From an uncultured Tateyamaria sp. (GTDB taxonomy: Bacteria > Pseudomonadota > Alphaproteobacteria > Rhodobacterales > Rhodobacteraceae): a stretch of 64,000 bases of DNA. The stretch spans positions 62,001-126,000 of the forward strand of contig CANMVD010000005.1 in assembly GCA_947501275.1 (NCBI GenBank), read 5' to 3'. This document shows positions 1 through 8,811 of the stretch, in pieces (the stretch's first letter is position 1; every line of letters begins with the position of its first letter). A program made the position numbers and the translations under genes. The notes under the pieces were generated by a model. That model was not told the origin of the DNA, searched no databases, and worked only from the letters and a program-made list of their open reading frames with translations.

Positions 1-273
1 GATCTCGAGATCCTGTCGCGCGGCGTGGAACACTTTGACGACGGACGTGTCGCGAAACAGCGTGTATAGCGGTTCAAGAGACAAACCATCTGCCAAAGGG
101 TCAACCAGCACTGCATTGCTGTCATCGGTGCCCGGCATGGCCAACTGAATCAGGCAAAGTTTGGAATAATACGTCCGCTCACGCAGAAATTCAGTGTCGA
201 CGGTGATATAGTCATGTTTTGCCGCCTCTTCGCAAAAGGCGGTCAAATCGGCAGTGGTCGTGATTGTTTTCAT
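1..273 (-). CDS. rnd: Ribonuclease D (N-terminal part, runs off left edge)
   Basis: 3'-5' exoribonuclease of the DEDD superfamily, which trims tRNA 3' ends and structured RNA in the cytoplasm. The gene starts with ATG at 273 and reads leftward out of the window, so only the first 91 residues are visible. The Exo I motif VDTEFLRE (Asp and Glu metal ligands) is near residue 25 and the Exo II motif HAARQDLE is at the truncated end, both in the RNase D arrangement. It shares its strand with purN-purM, with about 70 bp between purN's stop and this start. The HRDC domain lies outside the window. Confident as to family. Confidence 0.9.
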   Translation of the reverse strand, partial: MKTITTTADLTAFCEEAAKHDYITVDTEFLRERTYYSKLCLIQLAMPGTDDSNAVLVDPLADGLSLEPLYTLFRDTSVVKVFHAARQDLEI

Positions 274-342
274 CTGCGGCTTCTTGTTCTTACTTCGTGC
301 AGTGACTGTCTATCGGGTCTACACCACTTTCAGTTGTCTTGG

Positions 343-933
343 CTAGAGCATGACCGGCGTTGTGTTTCCGCTGGCAAATCGACGCAAGACTGCCGGGTAA
401 AGCTTGTGTTCCTGAATAAGGACCCGCTCGGCCAGAATTTCGGGCGTGTCCCCGGCTTTGACGGGAACTCGGGCCTGCCCAAGTATGGGGCCGTCGTCCA
501 ATGCAGGCGTCACAAGGTGTGACGTACATCCATGTTCCGTGTCACCCGCTTCCAAAGCGCGGGCGTGGGTGTTGAGCCCTTTGTATTTGGGCAAAAGCGA
601 TGGATGGATGTTCAACATCCGCCCCTCCCAGGGGGTGACAAACCCGGCCGTCAAAACGCGCATGAAGCCTGCAAGACAGATGATGTCGAGGTCATAGGGC
701 GCAAGGGCTGCGGTGATCGCCGCTTCGAAGGCAGGTCTGTCTTTGCCAAAGGGGCGATGATCAATCACTTCGGTGGCAATGCCCTGCTGGCGCGCCCATC
801 CAACTCCGCCCGAATCTTCGTTGTTTGAGACCACAACGGCGGGTCGTGCCGGGTGATCACCCGTCATGTCCTGCACCAGCGCGCGCATGTTGGAGCCACC
901 GCCGGAGATAAAGATGCCGACGCGTTTGCTCAC
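343..933 (-). CDS. purN: Phosphoribosylglycinamide formyltransferase
   Basis: GAR transformylase, the third step of de novo purine synthesis, using 10-formyl-tetrahydrofolate. The 196-residue length is normal for PurN. The N-terminal loop SGGGSNM (residues 10-16) binds phosphate. The catalytic set is visible as Asn108 and His110 in [13 protein letters not shown] and Asp146 in ALDDGPI. The start is GTG at 933, overlapping the purM stop as GTGA, which indicates translational coupling in a purM-purN operon read leftward. Confidence 0.96.
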   Translation of the reverse strand: MSKRVGIFISGGGSNMRALVQDMTGDHPARPAVVVSNNEDSGGVGWARQQGIATEVIDHRPFGKDRPAFEAAITAALAPYDLDIICLAGFMRVLTAGFVTPWEGRMLNIHPSLLPKYKGLNTHARALEAGDTEHGCTSHLVTPALDDGPILGQARVPVKAGDTPEILAERVLIQEHKLYPAVLRRFASGNTTPVML

Positions 934-1982
934 CCAAGTTGCCCGCTGTAGCGCACGCCCTCGCCTTCTTCGATCACACCTATGCGCGTGACATCCTGCC
1001 CCGCGCCCTCCAGCGCGGCGCTCACGGCGTCAACACGATCTGCGGCCACAACCACGACCATACCAATGCCCGCGTTAAAGGTTTTCAGCATCTCGGGGCC
1101 AGTGATCCCGCCTTGCGCACCAAGCCATTGAAACACGTCGGGCAGCGCCCACGCATCCAGCTCGACACGAGCACCAAGCCCGTCGGGCAGAACGCGCGGC
1201 AGGTTTTCCGTCAAACCGCCGCCCGTGATATGGGCAAACCCATGCACCCCGCCAGCCTTGATGGCCGCAAGTGCCGCTTTGACATAAAGCCGGGTGGGCG
1301 TGAGCAATGCCGCGCCCAGCGTCGTGCTGTCATCCCAAGGGCACGTATCGCCCCACCCTAGCCCCGACGTCTCGACCACACGGCGCACCAGCGAATATCC
1401 GTTGGAATGTACGCCATCAGATGCAAGTCCCAACAGCACGTCGCCTGCCCCGACGCCTGTCGGCAAGGCCGTGCCGCGTTCCATTGCGCCCACTGAAAAC
1501 CCGGCCAGATCAAAGTCTCCGGCGGGGTACATCCCCGGCATTTCGGCAGTTTCGCCACCTATCAGCGCGCAGCCCGACGCTTTGCACCCTGCGGCGATCC
1601 CTTCGACAATCCGAGCGGCCTGATCAATGTCCAGCTTACCGGTTGCAAAGTAATCCAGAAAGAACAGAGGCTCGGCACCTTGGCACACCAGATCATTCAC
1701 GCACATGGCAACCAGATCGATGCCAACGCCGTCCACATTGCCTGTATCAATAGCAATACGCAGTTTGGTGCCGACCCCGTCTGTGGCTGCCACAAGAACT
1801 GGATCAACAAAACCCGCGGCCTTGAGATCAAAGAGGCCACCAAAGCCCCCCAACCCTGACGCCACACCTGCGCGTGTCGTGCTGGCTGCAGCGGGCTTGA
1901 TTCGATCCACCAGAGCGTTGCCTGCGTCAATGTCCACGCCCGCGTCTGCGTAGGTCAGTCCGTTCTTGTTCTGCTCAGCCAT
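930..1982 (-). CDS. purM: Phosphoribosylformylglycinamidine cyclo-ligase (AIR synthetase)
   Basis: ATP-dependent ring closure of FGAM to AIR, the fifth step of purine synthesis. At 350 residues it is full length for PurM. The [10 protein letters not shown] segment, [11 protein letters not shown] and the glycine-rich [15 protein letters not shown] segment are characteristic of the PurM ATPase fold. An earlier in-frame ATG at 1988 exists, but the GGGGG-containing ribosome site is spaced correctly for the ATG at 1982. It is first gene of the purM-purN pair and is coupled to purN by a GTGA overlap. Confidence 0.96.
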   Translation of the reverse strand: MAEQNKNGLTYADAGVDIDAGNALVDRIKPAAASTTRAGVASGLGGFGGLFDLKAAGFVDPVLVAATDGVGTKLRIAIDTGNVDGVGIDLVAMCVNDLVCQGAEPLFFLDYFATGKLDIDQAARIVEGIAAGCKASGCALIGGETAEMPGMYPAGDFDLAGFSVGAMERGTALPTGVGAGDVLLGLASDGVHSNGYSLVRRVVETSGLGWGDTCPWDDSTTLGAALLTPTRLYVKAALAAIKAGGVHGFAHITGGGLTENLPRVLPDGLGARVELDAWALPDVFQWLGAQGGITGPEMLKTFNAGIGMVVVVAADRVDAVSAALEGAGQDVTRIGVIEEGEGVRYSGQLG

Positions 1983-2048
1983 AAACATGCCCCCTGCCTG
2001 TTTGCATGCCCCCCTATCAAGGCGACCGGGCGACGTCCATATGGCGTA

Positions 2049-2489
2049 TTACGTCTTGGGTTGGTTGAGGTGTTTGAGAGCGGTGCGCGCACCCAGACCA
2101 AGGAAGATCCGCGATGCCAAAACGTAGAGGGCGAAAACCACAATCAGGATGATCACCAGTCCGGGTAATCCGATGTTGGCAAAACTTGCCAGAAAGCCAG
2201 CGCCAGCAAAAATCGCAAATGCGGCAAAGATCACAACGCCAATCCCGAGATTGATCAGCGTGAACACACTCGACAGTCGCCACATGCGCCCTTTGTCCAG
2301 GGGTTGACCGGTACGCCGCACATAGGTTTGCCCGGCATCCAGTGCCGGTAAAATTGCGCTAATGACACCGCTGGCTGATCCAAGGTCAAAGTCTGTAAAC
2401 GCAACAAGAAGTCCGTTGATGACCATCAAGGCAAACATCGTGATCACACACGCAACCAAATACCTCAAATAGAGTGCTGCGTTCGACAT
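2049..2489 (-). CDS. ABZJ_00895-like small integral membrane protein
   Basis: A 146-residue protein with four predicted membrane segments (about residues 7-30, 33-50, 75-96 and 103-130). Between the second and third is a polar loop with AGQTYVRRTGQPLDKGRMWRLS. That pattern (A-Q-x-Y-x-x-T-G, then G-R-x-W-R) recalls the uncharacterised ABZJ_00895 membrane family; recognition is from memory and function is unknown. Start ATG 2489 follows AAGGAAC. It lies upstream of purM on the same strand, about 65 bp away, with no sign of a functional link. Confidence 0.75.
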   Translation of the reverse strand: MSNAALYLRYLVACVITMFALMVINGLLVAFTDFDLGSASGVISAILPALDAGQTYVRRTGQPLDKGRMWRLSSVFTLINLGIGVVIFAAFAIFAGAGFLASFANIGLPGLVIILIVVFALYVLASRIFLGLGARTALKHLNQPKT

Positions 2490-2610
2490 GACCTGTTCCT
2501 TTCGTTCGGATCGCTGCCAGCGTCCCTATGCATGTGCGATGTGAGCGTCAACAGAGCCGCGTTGCCCCTTGACCCCGCGCACGCCTGTGAGTAGCCCTCA
2601 CTCTTATGGC

Positions 2611-2687
2611 GGGCCTGTAGCTCAATTGGTTAGAGCAGAGCGCTCATAACGCTTTGGTTGCGGGTTCAAGTCCTGCCGGGCCTACCA
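2611..2687 (+). tRNA. tRNA with CAU anticodon (tRNA-Ile2 or elongator tRNA-Met)
   Basis: A 77-nt cloverleaf ending in encoded CCA. The acceptor GGGCCTG pairs with CGGGCCT, with G-U pairs at 1-72 and 6-67. A GCTC/GAGC D-stem and the T-loop TTCAAGT are visible. The anticodon CAT is at 2645-2647. It is not the initiator, because the C1-A72 mismatch and three G-C anticodon-stem pairs of fMet are absent. The GGGCC acceptor suggests the lysidine-modified Ile2 form, but sequence alone does not settle Ile versus Met. Confidence 0.93.
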
Positions 2688-2737
2688 ATCCTGCCTATCT
2701 TGTTTTTGGTGCCGAGAATTGCGGCAACCATAGGTTT

Positions 2738-2767
2738 TTGCGCAAAATTTGCAGGCACGCGTATGGT
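2738..2767 (+). promoter_or_regulatory. Candidate promoter of the Anbu operon
   Basis: TTGCGC (2738-2743) and TATGGT (2762-2767) are separated by 18 bp, resembling a housekeeping sigma -35/-10 pair. They lie about 60 bp before the first start codon of the four-gene operon. This is the best candidate in the 2688-2829 gap, which is otherwise featureless. Weak, motif-only evidence. Confidence 0.3.
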
Positions 2768-2829
2768 GTGCAACAGTGCGATGACCGGATGTCGTTTAGA
2801 ACGGCACGACAGGCTGCATAGGGTTGCGT

Positions 2830-4257
2830 ATGAACGATCAACCAGTTTTTGACGAAATGTGGGGCCATGGCAGCGACGATGCGCGCACGCCGTACAAGGA
2901 ATTCTACAACTGGTTTGAAGGCGAAGATCCCGCACGGTTGCGGCGTAAACAACGCGAAGCCGAAGAAGTGTTCCGGCTTATGGGGATCACGTTCAACGTC
3001 TACGGCAAATCCGAAGCCGAAGAGCGTCTGATCCCCTTTGACATCATTCCGCGGATTATCTCTGGGCAGGAATGGCGCACGTTGAGCCGCGGGATCGAAC
3101 AACGTGTCAGAGCCATCAATGCCTTTCTGCACGACATTTATCACCGGCAGGAGATCGTGCGCGCAGGGCGCCTGCCCGCCCATATGATCTCGCAAAACGC
3201 AGCCTACTTGCCCCAGATGATTGGGGTCACGCCTCCCGGCGGCATCTACACCCATATCGTCGGTATTGACCTCGTGCGCACGGGCGAAAATCAGTTCTAC
3301 GTTCTTGAGGACAATGCCCGCACCCCGTCGGGGGTGAGCTACATGCTCGAAAATCGCGAAACGATGCTGCAGATGTTCCCGGAGCTGTTTGCCAAGAACC
3401 GTGTCCAATCGGTGCAGACCTACCCCTCCGATCTGTTGCGCTCATTGGCGGCTTCAGCGCCCAAGGGATGTAATTCGCCGCCCACTGTCGCCGTTTTGAC
3501 GCCCGGTATCTATAACTCGGCGTATTTTGAACACTCCTTCCTTGCCGATGAAATGGGTGTTGAGCTTGTTGAGGGGCATGATTTACGTGTCGTGGACGGG
3601 CGCGTCGCGATGCGGACAACGCGGGGCTACAAACCCATCGATGTTCTCTATCGCCGTGTGGATGATGACTTTATCGACCCGCTCAATTTTGATCCTTCAA
3701 GCACGCTTGGCGTACCAGGCATCATGGATGTCTACCGTGCGGGCAATATCACATTGGCCAACGCGCCGGGAACCGGGATTGCTGACGACAAGGCGATCTA
3801 CAGCTACATCCCTGATATTGTTGAGTTCTACACCGGCGAAAAGGCCATCCTGCAAAACGTGCTGACGTGGCGGTGTTCTGAACCGGACTCCTTGGCTTAT
3901 GTGCTCGACAATCTGTCCGATCTTGTCGTGAAGGAAGTCCATGGCTCGGGCGGGTATGGAATGTTGATCGGGCCGACGGCCTCCAAAAAGGAGCTCGAAA
4001 CCTTCCGGCGCAAATTGGTGGCCAACCCGGACAACTACATCGCGCAACCGACCCTGTCGTTGTCATCGGTGCCGATCTTTACCAAACAAGGCCTCGCGCC
4101 GCGCCACGTCGACCTGCGCCCCTTTGTATTGGTCAGCCCGGACCGCGTGGACATCACTCCGGGGGGATTGACCCGCGTGGCCTTGAAGGCGGGATCGCTG
4201 GTGGTGAATTCCAGTCAGGGCGGCGGCACCAAGGACACTTGGGTACTGAAGGACTAA
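2830..4257 (+). CDS. Circularly permuted type 2 ATP-grasp protein (COG2308)
   Basis: A 475-residue member of the circularly permuted ATP-grasp family (DUF404/DUF407), predicted to form an amide bond through an acyl-phosphate. The segments FVLEDNARTPSGVSYMLENR, VVKEVHGSGGYGMLIGP and a C-terminal DLRPFVLVSPD... GGGTKDTWVL are characteristic. The ATG at 2830 follows AGGG with good spacing; an upstream TTG (2824) is in frame but less likely. First gene of a four-gene set, followed 4 bp later by the alpha-E gene. The substrate is unknown; comparative work predicts a peptide or amide-ligation system built from these four families. Confidence 0.93.
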   Translation: MNDQPVFDEMWGHGSDDARTPYKEFYNWFEGEDPARLRRKQREAEEVFRLMGITFNVYGKSEAEERLIPFDIIPRIISGQEWRTLSRGIEQRVRAINAFLHDIYHRQEIVRAGRLPAHMISQNAAYLPQMIGVTPPGGIYTHIVGIDLVRTGENQFYVLEDNARTPSGVSYMLENRETMLQMFPELFAKNRVQSVQTYPSDLLRSLAASAPKGCNSPPTVAVLTPGIYNSAYFEHSFLADEMGVELVEGHDLRVVDGRVAMRTTRGYKPIDVLYRRVDDDFIDPLNFDPSSTLGVPGIMDVYRAGNITLANAPGTGIADDKAIYSYIPDIVEFYTGEKAILQNVLTWRCSEPDSLAYVLDNLSDLVVKEVHGSGGYGMLIGPTASKKELETFRRKLVANPDNYIAQPTLSLSSVPIFTKQGLAPRHVDLRPFVLVSPDRVDITPGGLTRVALKAGSLVVNSSQGGGTKDTWVLKD

Positions 4258-4261
4258 CCGG

Positions 4262-5206
4262 ATGCTTGGGAAAACCGCCAATGGCCTGTTCTGGATGTAC
4301 CGTTATTTTGAGCGAGCCGAAAACACGGCACGTTTGCTGGATACGGGTCAACGCATCGCCCTGACACGCTCTGGCAATACCGATGATGAATGGGACCCGA
4401 TTCTGAAGACGGCCGGTGTGGCGGACGAATACTACACCCAACACCCAGAAGGTCTGTCCAAATCAGAAGCGATTGATTGGATGCTGCGTTCCAAGGACAA
4501 TCCGTCGTCTGTTTTGTCCTCGATGCTTGCTGCGCGGCAGAACGCACGATTGGTGCGGACGGCCCTGACCCACGAAGTGTGGGAGGCCACAAATGGCTGC
4601 CATATGCGGGTCAAGGATATGCTGTCGCGCAAGGTCAACGAACGGGATTTACCCAGTGTCTTAGGCGCACTGCGCCAGCACATTGCACTGGTGCGTGGCG
4701 CGACCCACGGCACAATGATGCGCAACGAGATTTACAATTTTGCGCGCATCGGCACTTTTCTCGAGCGGGCGGATAACACGGCTCGGATTCTTGACGTAAA
4801 ATACTATGTGCTGCTGCCATCAATCCGTTCGGTGGGCTCAGCCGTGGACAACGTACAATGGGAGACCATTTTGCGTTCGGTTTCCGCTCGGGGAGGTTTT
4901 AGGCTGGAATATGGGCCGGATGCCGGTCCGCGCGATATAGCCAGCTTTATGATACTGGACCGGCGGATGCCGCGTTCCCTTGCGTTCTGCACGCACAAGA
5001 TCTGCGAAAATCTCGGCTTTCTTGCGGCGGATGATGGCGGTGCCACACCGTCCATTGATGCCGCTCTGGACATCCAGAAAAATCACCTGAGCAAATCCAT
5101 AGACGATATCTTTGACGATGGGCTGCACGAATTCATTGAAACGATGCTGGGGTGTTATCGCAACTTGAGTCATCAGATTGAACGCGATTTCAGGTTCTCG
5201 GTATAG
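4262..5206 (+). CDS. Alpha-E domain-containing protein (COG2307)
   Basis: A 314-residue all-helical alpha-E protein. The opening MLGKTANGLFWMYRYFERAENTARLLD (a family signature) recurs in degenerate form as FARIGTFLERADNTARILDVKYY around residues 160-182, suggesting internal repetition. Alpha-E proteins almost always accompany COG2308 ATP-grasp and transglutaminase genes, as here, and are presumed to act with the ligase; the biochemical role is not established. The start ATG at 4262 comes 4 bp after the ATP-grasp stop, so co-translation is likely. Confidence 0.93.
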   Translation: MLGKTANGLFWMYRYFERAENTARLLDTGQRIALTRSGNTDDEWDPILKTAGVADEYYTQHPEGLSKSEAIDWMLRSKDNPSSVLSSMLAARQNARLVRTALTHEVWEATNGCHMRVKDMLSRKVNERDLPSVLGALRQHIALVRGATHGTMMRNEIYNFARIGTFLERADNTARILDVKYYVLLPSIRSVGSAVDNVQWETILRSVSARGGFRLEYGPDAGPRDIASFMILDRRMPRSLAFCTHKICENLGFLAADDGGATPSIDAALDIQKNHLSKSIDDIFDDGLHEFIETMLGCYRNLSHQIERDFRFSV

Positions 5207-5209
5207 CTC

Positions 5210-6007
5210 ATGCATCTCAAAATTACCCACACCACACGCTACCGATTTGACGCACCCGTCACATACGGATTGCAGCAGGTTCGTAAAACACCCAAGTCCA
5301 ATCACCAGCAGGACATCAAAAAGTGGACCACAACCGTGGTTGGCGGGCGCAACGAAGTCGCCTTTGAAGACCACCATCGCAATTCCGTTCAATTGATCAG
5401 TTTTGACCGGGACGCGCAGTCCTTGGACATCGTATGCGAAGGCGAAGTGGCGATGACAGACACCCAAGGAATCGTGGGGCGCCATATGGGCCCTGCCCCC
5501 TTGTGGCTCTACAAGCACGAAACTGCCTTGACCAAGTCTGGCAAAGCCACGCGAGCCTTGGCACAGAGTGTCGAACAAGGCTCACCACTTGAGCGAATGC
5601 ACAGCCTGTCCGGCATGATCCGCAATGCCGTCGCCTACAAGGTGGGCGCGTCGCAACCCGATTGGACTGCCGAAACCGTGCTGGCCGAAGGCTGCGGCGT
5701 TTGTCAGGATCACACACATGTTTTCCTCACATGTGCGCGGCTGATGGATATCCCTGCCCGCTATGTTTCCGGTTATCTGATGCTCGATGATCGGATTGCG
5801 CAAGAGGCCATGCATGCGTGGGCCGAGGCTTATGTTGATGGGCTTGGTTGGGTCGGTTTTGACATCTCGAACGGGATCAGCCCGGATATGCGCTATGTGC
5901 GTGTCGCAACTGGGCTGGACTATAGTGATGCGGCGCCTGTAATTGGAACCCGTCAGGGCGGCACTGGTGAAACGCTGTCTGTCCAGATCGAAGTCGCACA
6001 GCAGTAG
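5210..6007 (+). CDS. Transglutaminase-like cysteine protease (COG1305)
   Basis: A 265-residue cytoplasmic transglutaminase-fold protein (no signal peptide). It has the N-terminal bacterial transglutaminase domain (HTTRYRFDAPVTYGLQQVRKTP) followed by the catalytic core. The triad is intact: Cys165 in GCGVCQDHTH, His202 in MHAWAEAYV and Asp218 in GFDIS. Such proteins usually cleave or exchange amide bonds. Gene spacing (3 bp from the alpha-E gene) and context point to editing or hydrolysing whatever the neighbouring ATP-grasp ligase makes. Confidence 0.93.
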   Translation: MHLKITHTTRYRFDAPVTYGLQQVRKTPKSNHQQDIKKWTTTVVGGRNEVAFEDHHRNSVQLISFDRDAQSLDIVCEGEVAMTDTQGIVGRHMGPAPLWLYKHETALTKSGKATRALAQSVEQGSPLERMHSLSGMIRNAVAYKVGASQPDWTAETVLAEGCGVCQDHTHVFLTCARLMDIPARYVSGYLMLDDRIAQEAMHAWAEAYVDGLGWVGFDISNGISPDMRYVRVATGLDYSDAAPVIGTRQGGTGETLSVQIEVAQQ

Positions 6008-6019
6008 AGAACAACAAGA

Positions 6020-6751
6020 ATGACATATTGCGTCGGAATGGTTCTGGACGAAGGCCTGCTTTTCATGTCCGACACCCGCACCAATGCCGGTCTCGACAAT
6101 GTATCGACCTTCAAGAAGATGCATGTCTTTGACGTACCGGGCGAACGTAACATCACCTTGATGACTGCCGGAAATCTGGCCACGACCCAAGCGGTCATCA
6201 GCCTGCTCGAAGAGCGCACAAAAGCACCCGAAGACCGCAATCCGTCAATCCTGTCAGTCCCGTCGATCTTTCAGGCGGCTGTTCTGGTGGCTGAGACCCT
6301 CAAGGAAGTGGTGAATGCCCATTCCGGTGCGGGCCTGAACGCGGAAGCCACGTTTGGCGCGACCATCATTCTGGGTGGACAAGTCGCGGGCGGTCCCCCG
6401 CGCCTGTTCCTGATCTATCCAGAGGGCAATTTCATCGAAGCCGGTGGCGATACGCCCTTCTTCCAGATTGGCGAAACCAAGTATGGGCGTCCCATTCTTG
6501 TGCGCGCGTACAACGCCGCAATGACTTTCGAAGCGGCGATGAAACTGATGCTTGTCAGCTTTGATTCAACGCTCAAGGCGAACCTGTCCGTCGGCTTGCC
6601 CTTTGATTACCATTTCTACAAGGCAGACAGCCTGTGTTCTGGCAAGACTGGCAGGATTGACGGCGAAAACCCGTACTTCCTGAGCATTTCCGAAGGTTGG
6701 GGAGATGCGTTGAAAACCGCGCTGGACAGCCTGCCTGACTTCACTGCCTGA
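6020..6751 (+). CDS. Anbu (ancestral beta subunit) proteasome-like peptidase
   Basis: A 243-residue Ntn-hydrolase of the proteasome/HslV superfamily. It starts MTYCVGM; removal of Met would expose Thr2 as the nucleophile. Asp18 in FMSDTRTNAG and Lys32/33 in STFKKMHVF supply the other proteasomal active-site residues. TAGNLATTQAVI and FGATIILGGQ are typical of Anbu, and the longer C-terminal tail separates it from HslV (about 175 residues). It is the last gene of the ATP-grasp/alpha-E/transglutaminase operon. Published Anbu structures show open helical or ring assemblies, but the substrate is unknown. The 6752-6905 gap downstream holds no clear terminator. Confidence 0.94.
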   Translation: MTYCVGMVLDEGLLFMSDTRTNAGLDNVSTFKKMHVFDVPGERNITLMTAGNLATTQAVISLLEERTKAPEDRNPSILSVPSIFQAAVLVAETLKEVVNAHSGAGLNAEATFGATIILGGQVAGGPPRLFLIYPEGNFIEAGGDTPFFQIGETKYGRPILVRAYNAAMTFEAAMKLMLVSFDSTLKANLSVGLPFDYHFYKADSLCSGKTGRIDGENPYFLSISEGWGDALKTALDSLPDFTA

Positions 6752-6905
6752 GCAGACGTCACAGGGCGGGCCTTTCGCTGCGCGATGCAGCCGGATGCAC
6801 GACTATCCCAGGACATTTTCTTGATCGCATGAACGGCGACTAGGTTTTCCCCGCCCCGACAGCCGTCCTTTCGTCACCATCCCAACGCCATGGCGCGCAA
6901 CTGCC

Positions 6906-7352
6906 TCAGGCTTTGCGCACATGCCATCCGACCGTCATTGTCACTACGGTGTCACCCTCGCCATCGCGTATGTCGACCAGAACATCAAACGCGACTTTGC
7001 CTGTCTCTTTAAGGGTTTGCAGCAATTCTGCACCCGGCGTGTCGGTCTTTGCGTGGGCTTTCAACGTGCCTTTTGCGATCTTCACATAGGAAATCTGCGC
7101 CCCGGACGCGACGGGACGCACCTCAAGGATGACGGGGGCCAAGGCTCCGGCCAAAGCCGCTCCAGAGGCCGCCTCGCCCAATGTGAACATGGCCCCTGCA
7201 TGTTGCGACTTGATATGGTTGGATGTCTCTGTGCGCTGATCAAGCGTGGCTGTCGCGATGCCATCCCCGATTTCGCCCAAGGTGATGCCGACATGGTTCG
7301 CAAAGGGAATGGACTGTTCCAAGTGGGTTTTGATCATTTCGTATGGGGTCAT
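6906..7352 (-). CDS. Hotdog-fold thioesterase, PaaI/DUF4442-like
   Basis: A 148-residue single-domain protein of hotdog-thioesterase length. The order NHVGITLGEIGDGIATATLDQR, then SQHAGAMFTLGEAASGAALAG (central helix of the hotdog), then YVKIAKGTLKAHAKT matches DUF4442/PaaI-like acyl-CoA thioesterases. The start at 7352 follows AGGAGA; an open frame extends further upstream but has no such site and is not family-like. The acyl-CoA substrate cannot be inferred. It is convergent with the Anbu operon. Confidence 0.85.
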   Translation of the reverse strand: MTPYEMIKTHLEQSIPFANHVGITLGEIGDGIATATLDQRTETSNHIKSQHAGAMFTLGEAASGAALAGALAPVILEVRPVASGAQISYVKIAKGTLKAHAKTDTPGAELLQTLKETGKVAFDVLVDIRDGEGDTVVTMTVGWHVRKA

Positions 7353-7446
7353 GTCGCGTCTCCTGCTTGCGTTGCGCAATGCTAGGCACAAGGTGCGCAT
7401 CAATCGCAAGCGTGCCGCCACGGCATCAATCGAGGATAAGTCTCGC

Positions 7447-8766
7447 TCAGCGGGCGATGACGATATCAGCCCGCAGACCACCAAGGCGCTCACTTTGACC
7501 AAGGCGTAAAACACCACCATGCGCCCGCGCGATGTCTGTCGCTATTGCGAGGCCAAGACCGACACCCGATCCCTTGTCCTGATTGCGGGCCGGATCAAGT
7601 CGGGTGAAGGGTTGCTGGGCATCTGCACGGCGATCTTCAGGAATGCCTGGACCGGGGTCTTCAACGCGCAGGCGCAGGGATTTGTCGGTAATGGCCACTG
7701 ACACTTCCGCGCAACCGCCATAGCGCACCGCGTTGCTGACCAGATTGGACAAGGCGCGCCGCATTGCGACCGGACGCAACATTACCGAGCCTGCGCCCTT
7801 AACATCGTGAAGCGTCACGATTTGCCCGCCGCGCGTTGCATCCTCGACCACGCTACGGGCCAGTGCGATGGGGTCAGTTGGCTCCGGTTCGCCCTCGCCT
7901 TCACCCTTGGCAAAGTCAAGGAATGCATCAATCATCTGTTGCATGTCCTCCACGTCCGCTTCCAACGCCTCTCGGGTTTCGTCATCCGCCATGCTCAGAG
8001 ACAAGCGCATCCGCGTGAGCGGTGTGCGCAAGTCATGGCTGACCCCGGAAAGCATGAGCGTGCGCGTTTCCATCTGCCGTTCAATACGGTTGCGCATATC
8101 AACAAAGGCGGTCCCGGCAGCGCGCACTTCGGTGGCACCGGCCGGTGAGTAGGTCATGTGACGCCCACGCCCAAACGCTTCGGCTGCGCGCGCCAGACGC
8201 TTGATGGGGCGCAACTGGTTGCGCAGATAAATGAACGAAATCAACGTTGTCAGGATCGAGAAGAAACCAAGATAGACCAGCAGCTGGTGCGGGTTGCGTG
8301 CCGAGATGCGCCGCCGGTCAAACGTGATGGAGACGGGTCCGGCATCAGACACGGCAAAAAGCCGGACAACACCCCGTGTCGACAAGTCAAACGACCGTAT
8401 TTCGCTCAACCGTTCGCCGAGACGGCGGATAATGATACGTCCCGAAAAGTCATTCCAGTCACGCGTGTTGCCTGCGGTCAGGGCGTTCGGGTCCACAGGC
8501 TGCACACGCATATCCAGTGCCGCAACACGCGCGGCAATCGCCTCTTCCACCGACATGCCCGGCGCGCGTTCAGCAATGGCATCCAGCACCAGTTCAACTT
8601 CGCGCGCCACGGTATCTGACATCTGGACCGTCACGCCCTCGAAATGCCGCTGCACAAATACGACGGCCACGACAACCTGCACCACAATGACAGGCAGCAG
8701 CAGGATTAAAGCGGCCCGGCCGTAGATGCCGCGCGGCAGATAACGTTTGAGCCAGACAAAGGACAT
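7447..8766 (-). CDS. EnvZ-like sensor histidine kinase (no partner regulator nearby)
   Basis: A 439-residue inner-membrane histidine kinase. TM1 (about 18-38) and TM2 (about 163-181) flank a periplasmic sensor of about 125 residues. A HAMP linker follows, then the H-box SHDLRTPLTRMRLS with His244, the N-box NLVSNAVRYG, and the ATP lid motifs DPGPGIP and GSGVGLGLAI. Organisation matches EnvZ. No response regulator gene adjoins it: the next gene upstream is divergent (MBL hydrolase), and downstream is a thioesterase. The partner must be elsewhere, so naming it envZ is not justified. Confidence 0.92.
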   Translation of the reverse strand: MSFVWLKRYLPRGIYGRAALILLLPVIVVQVVVAVVFVQRHFEGVTVQMSDTVAREVELVLDAIAERAPGMSVEEAIAARVAALDMRVQPVDPNALTAGNTRDWNDFSGRIIIRRLGERLSEIRSFDLSTRGVVRLFAVSDAGPVSITFDRRRISARNPHQLLVYLGFFSILTTLISFIYLRNQLRPIKRLARAAEAFGRGRHMTYSPAGATEVRAAGTAFVDMRNRIERQMETRTLMLSGVSHDLRTPLTRMRLSLSMADDETREALEADVEDMQQMIDAFLDFAKGEGEGEPEPTDPIALARSVVEDATRGGQIVTLHDVKGAGSVMLRPVAMRRALSNLVSNAVRYGGCAEVSVAITDKSLRLRVEDPGPGIPEDRRADAQQPFTRLDPARNQDKGSGVGLGLAIATDIARAHGGVLRLGQSERLGGLRADIVIAR

Positions 8767-8811
8767 GGGATAACCCTAGCCGCGCAGGCGTGCAGGGAAA
8801 AGGGGATGGCT

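Noticed and set aside
7353-7520. Longer thioesterase start at 7520
   Set aside because: The extra 56 residues overlap the kinase 3' end and are not thioesterase-like; AGGAGA sits before 7352.
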